Origin: Reinekea marinisedimentorum
GTDB lineage: Bacteria > Pseudomonadota > Gammaproteobacteria > Pseudomonadales > Natronospirillaceae
Reading direction: 5' to 3'
Length of the DNA: 64,000 nucleotides
Assembly (NCBI RefSeq): GCF_004341165.1
Contig: NZ_SLZR01000002.1
Span: forward strand, 186,001 to 250,000
The translations under genes were made by a program, and so were the position numbers. This document shows, one piece after another, positions 60,412 to 64,000 of this stretch (position 1 is its first letter; each line of letters opens with the position of its first letter). Below the pieces are notes generated by a model. That model was not told where the DNA came from, made no database searches, and saw only the letters and a list, made by a program, of their open reading frames with translations.

Positions 60412-62097
60412 ATGAAACCGCAAATCACCCTATTGCTTGAATCTGCAGCAAATCAATTGAAATCTGAGGGCGTTATTCCTCAGGATCACGCCGTTCGCGT
60501 ATCAGTTGACAACACCCGGGACAAAGCACACGGCGATCTGGCAACCAATCTGGCAATGACACTGGCCAAGCCCTGCAAAAGTAATCCGCGCGCCATTGCT
60601 GAAAAGATTATCGCGGCCATTCCCGATAATCAGCTGATTGAAAAGATCGAAATTGCCGGCCCCGGCTTTATTAACTTTTACCTTTCCGGCGCGTCCAACG
60701 CCGAGGTGGTCGCGCAAATTCTTGAAGATGGTGCCCAGTTCGGCTGGAACATCAACGCCGCTGGCAAGAAGGTGCAGGTGGAGTTTGTATCCGCCAACCC
60801 AACCGGCCCACTGCACGTGGGTCACGGCCGTAACGCCGCCCTGGGAGATTCCCTGTGCCGCATCATGGAAGCCAACGGCTGGGAACCCACCCGAGAGTTC
60901 TACTACAACGACGCCGGTGCCCAGATCGACAACCTGGCGCTGTCTGTGCAATTACGCTGCAAAGGCTTAACGCCGGATGACGAAGGCTGGCCGGAAGATG
61001 GCTACCGTGGCGAATACATTATTGATATCGCCAAGGCGTACATGGCCGGCGAAACCGTCCATGCCGACGATAAAGAAGCCACCGGCGCAAAAGATGTGGA
61101 TAACCTCAACGCCATCCGCGAATTTGCCGTGGCCTACCTGCGCCACGAACAGGATTTAGACCTGAAGGCGTTCGATGTCGATTTCGATATCTACTTCCTG
61201 GAAAGCTCGCTGTACAGCGGCGGCCTGGTGGAGCAAACTGTTAAGCAATTAACAGACAATGGCTACACCTACGAAAACGACGGCGCCATGTGGCTGAAGA
61301 CCACCGAATTCGGTGACGATAAAGACCGCGTCATGCGCAAGAAAGACGGTGGCTATACCTACTTCCTGCCGGATGTCGCCTACCACAAGAATAAGTTTGA
61401 GCGTGGCTTCGACCGCGTCATTAACGTTCAGGGTGCCGACCACCACAGCACCGTGACCCGCGTACGCGCCGGCCTGCAGGCACTGAACGAAGGCATCCCG
61501 CAGGGCTTCCCGGATTACGCCCTTTACCAGATGATTCTGGTGACCCGCGGCGGTGAAGAAGTGAAGCTTTCGAAGCGTGCCGGCAGTTATTTAACGCTGC
61601 GCGACCTGATCGAAGAAGTGGGCCGCGATGCCACCCGCTACTTCCTGATTTCCCGCAGCTGCGGTGCACAGATCACCTTCGATATCGATCTGGCGCGTTC
61701 CAAGAGCAATGAAAACCCGGTGTACTACATTCAGTATGCGCACGCCCGAATTCACGGCATGCTCAGCAAGCTGGCCGAAAGTGATCTAACCTTCGACCAG
61801 AAGGCCGGCCTGGCTGCTCTGAGTAACCTGGAACTGGACGCCGAGCGTGAGCTGATTACCCAGCTGCGCCGCTTCCCGGATGTGGTCGTTTCTGCTGCCG
61901 ACTCGCTGGAACCCTCAATGGTCGCCACCTACCTGAAAGATCTGGCCGGCCTGTTCCACAGCTACTACAACAGCAACAAGATGCTGGTTGAAGAAGATGA
62001 TATCCGCAATGCCCGACTGGCGCTGTCCAAGGCTGTCGCCCAGGTCATTGCCAGCGGCCTGCACCTATTGGGTGTCAGCGCACCGGAATCCATGTAA
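60412..62097 (+). CDS. argS: Arginyl-tRNA synthetase
   Basis: This 561-residue class I synthetase charges tRNA-Arg. It shows the N-terminal Add-1 domain (about 1-115), the HIGH-type motif PTGPLHVGHGRNAALGDS (about 132-149) and the KMSKS-like VKLSKRAGSYLTLRDL (about 384-399). The C-terminal anticodon-binding helical DALR domain (about 450-561) reads YIQYAHARIHGM...YLKDLAGLFHSYYN. The ATG follows GGAGTTTTACGTTTC. It is followed by the SPOR gene after 12 bases. The arrangement priA-argS-SPOR-hslVU is common in pseudomonads. Confidence 0.97.
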   Translation: MKPQITLLLESAANQLKSEGVIPQDHAVRVSVDNTRDKAHGDLATNLAMTLAKPCKSNPRAIAEKIIAAIPDNQLIEKIEIAGPGFINFYLSGASNAEVVAQILEDGAQFGWNINAAGKKVQVEFVSANPTGPLHVGHGRNAALGDSLCRIMEANGWEPTREFYYNDAGAQIDNLALSVQLRCKGLTPDDEGWPEDGYRGEYIIDIAKAYMAGETVHADDKEATGAKDVDNLNAIREFAVAYLRHEQDLDLKAFDVDFDIYFLESSLYSGGLVEQTVKQLTDNGYTYENDGAMWLKTTEFGDDKDRVMRKKDGGYTYFLPDVAYHKNKFERGFDRVINVQGADHHSTVTRVRAGLQALNEGIPQGFPDYALYQMILVTRGGEEVKLSKRAGSYLTLRDLIEEVGRDATRYFLISRSCGAQITFDIDLARSKSNENPVYYIQYAHARIHGMLSKLAESDLTFDQKAGLAALSNLELDAERELITQLRRFPDVVVSAADSLEPSMVATYLKDLAGLFHSYYNSNKMLVEEDDIRNARLALSKAVAQVIASGLHLLGVSAPESM

Positions 62098-62109
62098 CGG
62101 AAGCTCAGT

Positions 62110-62745
62110 ATGGCAAGAGATTTTGCAAACAAGCCGCGCCCGGAGCCTAAACGCAGCCGGGTGCCGCGCTGGGTGTGGGTGTTTACCTTTGTCGTCGCCA
62201 CCGGTTTTGTGGGCTTTTTGTACTTTTTAAGCCACGTCCCCGAAGAAACCGGCGGTGCCGAAGCGGTGCGTGAACAACTTACCGCGGCGCTGGAAAACAC
62301 CGAGAAGCCGGCCCCCAAAGCAACCACCGAAACACCCAAGCATGAAACGCTGCAGGATTTAAAAGACAAAGCAGAAACCATGAAGAAGGCGTTTGAGTTC
62401 TATGAACTGCTGGAAAACGAAGAAGTCTCTATCGACCTGCCCAGCGATGCCAACCGCGAAGTAACCCCAGGCAGCGCGGCCAGCAGAGAAGCAACGGTAA
62501 CCGAAGAGCCGACCAGCTGGATTATACAGGTGGCCTCGTTCCGCAGTGTCGCCGATGCCGATCGCGCCCGCGCCGAGCTGATTCTGAACGGCCTGCCCAG
62601 CGCTGAGATTCAGTCGGTCGAAGTGGCCGGCAAAGGCACATACCACCGTGTTGTCGTTGGCCCGTTCGAACACCGGCCATCGTTAAACAAGGCGCAGGAT
62701 ATCCTCGCCGACCTAAACTACCAGCCGCTGGTGAAGAAGCTTTAA
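62110..62745 (+). CDS. SPOR-domain cell-division protein, FtsN-like
   Basis: This 211-residue bitopic protein has a basic cytoplasmic tail (FANKPRPEPKRSRVPRW), a membrane helix (about 18-38) and an acidic Ala/Glu/Thr-rich helix-linker (about 45-135). The C-terminal SPOR domain (about 138-208, WIIQVASFRSVADADRARAELILNGL...YHRVVVGPF) binds glycan strands lacking stem peptides at the septum. Its place between argS and hslV is where pseudomonad ftsN sits. It is shorter than E. coli FtsN (319) and the essential small helix region is hard to identify by eye, so FtsN is a likely but not certain name. Confidence 0.88.
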   Translation: MARDFANKPRPEPKRSRVPRWVWVFTFVVATGFVGFLYFLSHVPEETGGAEAVREQLTAALENTEKPAPKATTETPKHETLQDLKDKAETMKKAFEFYELLENEEVSIDLPSDANREVTPGSAASREATVTEEPTSWIIQVASFRSVADADRARAELILNGLPSAEIQSVEVAGKGTYHRVVVGPFEHRPSLNKAQDILADLNYQPLVKKL

Positions 62746-62754
62746 TGAATAAAT

Positions 62755-62784
62755 ACGGCCTGCTTCCGGAAAGCGGCAGGCCGT
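62755..62784 (+). terminator. Hairpin after the SPOR gene, probable terminator
   Basis: ACGGCCTGC (62755-62763) pairs with GCAGGCCGT (62776-62784). It is followed by TCAGCTCTC, not a pure T-run. It likely ends or attenuates argS-SPOR transcription ahead of hslVU. Confidence 0.5.
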
Positions 62785-62822
62785 TCAGCTCTCTCGAATA
62801 ACCGCAATTTTTGTAAACCTGC

Positions 62823-62850
62823 CTTTAATCCTGCCCAAACATCCCCACAT
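62823..62850 (+). promoter_or_regulatory. Candidate sigma32 heat-shock promoter of hslVU
   Basis: CTTTAAT (62823-62829), 13 bases, then CCCCACAT (62843-62850) resembles the heat-shock consensus CTTGAAA-N13-15-CCCCATNT. It lies 34 bases before the hslV ATG. hslVU is a classic sigma32 operon, so the fit is biologically sensible. Confidence 0.5.
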
Positions 62851-62883
62851 ATCTGGCTACACTCACAAACAGGCAAAAATGCT

Positions 62884-63402
62884 ATGACTACTATTGTTGC
62901 GGTGCGCCGCAATGACCAGGTTGTTGTTGCCGGCGACGGCCAGGTTTCCCTCGGCAACACTGTTATGAAGGGCAATGCCCGTAAAGTTCGCCGCCTTTAT
63001 CACAATAAGGTAATTGCAGGTTTCGCAGGCGGCACCGCCGATGCCTTTACCCTATTTGAAAAATTTGAATCTCACCTGCAGCAGCACAGCGGTCATCTGA
63101 CCCGCGCTGCTGTAGAGCTGGCCAAAGAATGGCGCAGCGACCGCGCTCTGCGACGCTTAGAAGCGATGCTCATCGTCGCCGATGCCGAAGCCTCGCTGAT
63201 CATCTCCGGTACCGGGGATGTGGTCGAACCCGAGCATGGCGTCATTGCCATCGGTTCCGGCGGAAACTATGCGTTTGCAGCCGCACGCGCGCTGTATGAA
63301 AACACCGAACTGGATGCCAAAACCATTGCAGAAAAATCTCTGGCTATGGCTGGCGACATTTGCGTCTTCACCAATCACAACGCCGTGATTGAAGTGCTTT
63401 AA
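62884..63402 (+). CDS. hslV: ATP-dependent protease peptidase subunit HslV
   Basis: This 172-residue proteasome-like threonine peptidase forms a double hexamer with HslU caps. Removal of Met1 exposes the catalytic Thr2 of [60 protein letters not shown] is typical of the family, and catalytic Lys33-region residues lie in [21 protein letters not shown] follows. Length is as in E. coli HslV (176). It precedes hslU by 32 bases and is likely heat-shock regulated. Confidence 0.97.
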   Translation: MTTIVAVRRNDQVVVAGDGQVSLGNTVMKGNARKVRRLYHNKVIAGFAGGTADAFTLFEKFESHLQQHSGHLTRAAVELAKEWRSDRALRRLEAMLIVADAEASLIISGTGDVVEPEHGVIAIGSGGNYAFAAARALYENTELDAKTIAEKSLAMAGDICVFTNHNAVIEVL

Positions 63403-63434
63403 GTACGCGCTCACCGAATTTTCAGGAAACCATC

Positions 63435-64000
63435 ATGTCAACAATGACCCCAAGAGAAATTGTTCACGAACTGGATAAGCACATCATCGGCCAGGATGAA
63501 GCCAAACGTGCTGTCGCCATTGCGCTGCGTAACCGCTGGCGCCGTATGCAGCTTGATGAACGCATGCGTGAAGAAATCACGCCAAAAAACATTCTGATGA
63601 TCGGCCCAACCGGTGTCGGTAAAACCGAAATTGCCCGCCGCCTGGCCAAGCTGGCGAATGCGCCCTTTATTAAGGTTGAAGCGACCAAATTCACCGAAGT
63701 AGGCTATGTTGGCCGCGATGTTGAATCCATCGTGCGAGACCTCGCCGAAACCGGCATCAAGCTGTTCCGCGAACAGGAAATGAACGCCGTTCGCCCACGC
63801 GCGGAAGACGCCGCCGAAGACCGCATTCTGGATATTCTGTTGCCACCGGCACGATCCGGCTCCGGCGAAAACGACACCTCAGACTCGAACTCCAGCACCC
63901 GTCAGGTTTTCCGTAAAAAGCTGCGTGAAGGTCAACTGGACGATAAAGAAGTGGAAATTGATGTCTCTGAATCTGCAGCCGGCGTAGAAATTATGGCGCC
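63435..64000 (+). CDS. hslU: HslU unfoldase, ATPase subunit of HslUV (5' part, cut by window end)
   Basis: The open frame starts at ATG 63435 (AGGAAACCATC upstream) and runs off the window after 188 codons. It shows the family opening [35 protein letters not shown], Walker [23 protein letters not shown] (about residues 57-78) and [24 protein letters not shown] (pore-loop region with GYVG). It then enters the intermediate I domain, which recognises substrates. It unfolds proteins for HslV degradation. The C-terminal domain that docks into HslV is not in the window. Confidence 0.96.
   Translation, partial: MSTMTPREIVHELDKHIIGQDEAKRAVAIALRNRWRRMQLDERMREEITPKNILMIGPTGVGKTEIARRLAKLANAPFIKVEATKFTEVGYVGRDVESIVRDLAETGIKLFREQEMNAVRPRAEDAAEDRILDILLPPARSGSGENDTSDSNSSTRQVFRKKLREGQLDDKEVEIDVSESAAGVEIMA

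Overview
This 64 kb window looks like one contiguous piece of chromosome from a marine, motile gammaproteobacterium of the Oceanospirillales/Reinekea/Saccharospirillum kind. That placement is my inference from gene content: Na+-type PomAB flagellar stator genes followed by divergent xseB-ispA-dxs, an MSHA-type type IV pilus biogenesis cluster, UbiH and UbiI/F-type ubiquinone hydroxylases, and a maeB-uraA-rpmE-priA-argS-SPOR-hslVU block. I see no prophage, integrase, transposase, CRISPR array, rRNA or tRNA.

Layout. 1-7.3 kb: the tail of a probable SpoU-type RNA methyltransferase, a cold-shock gene with a long leader, a cobalamin riboswitch that appears to control anaerobic ribonucleotide reductase (nrdDG), a glycosyltransferase with an odd C9 tract at its start, rlmA, and a PuuR-like repressor. 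7.4-13.1 kb: a DeoR-type regulator divergent from a mannitol-type PTS operon. In this operon the MtlA IIA domain is missing from the permease and instead sits at the N-terminus of an HPr-enzyme I fusion. 13.3-18 kb: guanine deaminase, an orphan periplasmic binding protein, an archaeal-type ATPase and small unknowns. 18.1-22.1 kb: glycerol dehydrogenase and dihydroxyacetone kinase DhaK-DhaL followed by a PocR-AraC regulator. 22.1-29 kb: YjdM, GNAT, PomAB, then xseB-ispA-dxs and a YugP-like protease. 29-38.4 kb: PhoD, YjbR, a DUF418 protein, a nitroreductase, an SDR/LysR divergent pair, ubiH-ubiI and trmL.

38.6-48.8 kb is a ten-gene, mostly overlapping MSHA machinery operon (I, PilN-like, J, K, L, M, N, an extra unknown gene, E, G) with no pilin gene. 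It is followed by a patatin-like hydrolase and a two-gene ABC-2 exporter. 51.9-53.4 kb holds an overlapping gene pair resembling lambda O/DnaT and lambda P with no phage context. I read it as a domesticated replicative-helicase loading module, and it is the most interesting locus here. 53.4-64 kb: a TerB-like/SH3 membrane protein, malic enzyme, uracil permease, L31, PriA, ArgS, a SPOR protein and HslVU (HslU is cut by the window end).

How the parts work together. The PTS operon could encode a complete PEP-to-sugar phosphorelay. The gldA-dhaKL operon would take glycerol to dihydroxyacetone phosphate. The riboswitch would turn off the B12-independent reductase when B12 is plentiful. PriA and the DnaT/lambda-P-like pair both concern DnaB helicase loading, though they lie 4.5 kb apart in separate transcription units. 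Function calls rest on motifs and remembered family resemblance; no database search was possible.
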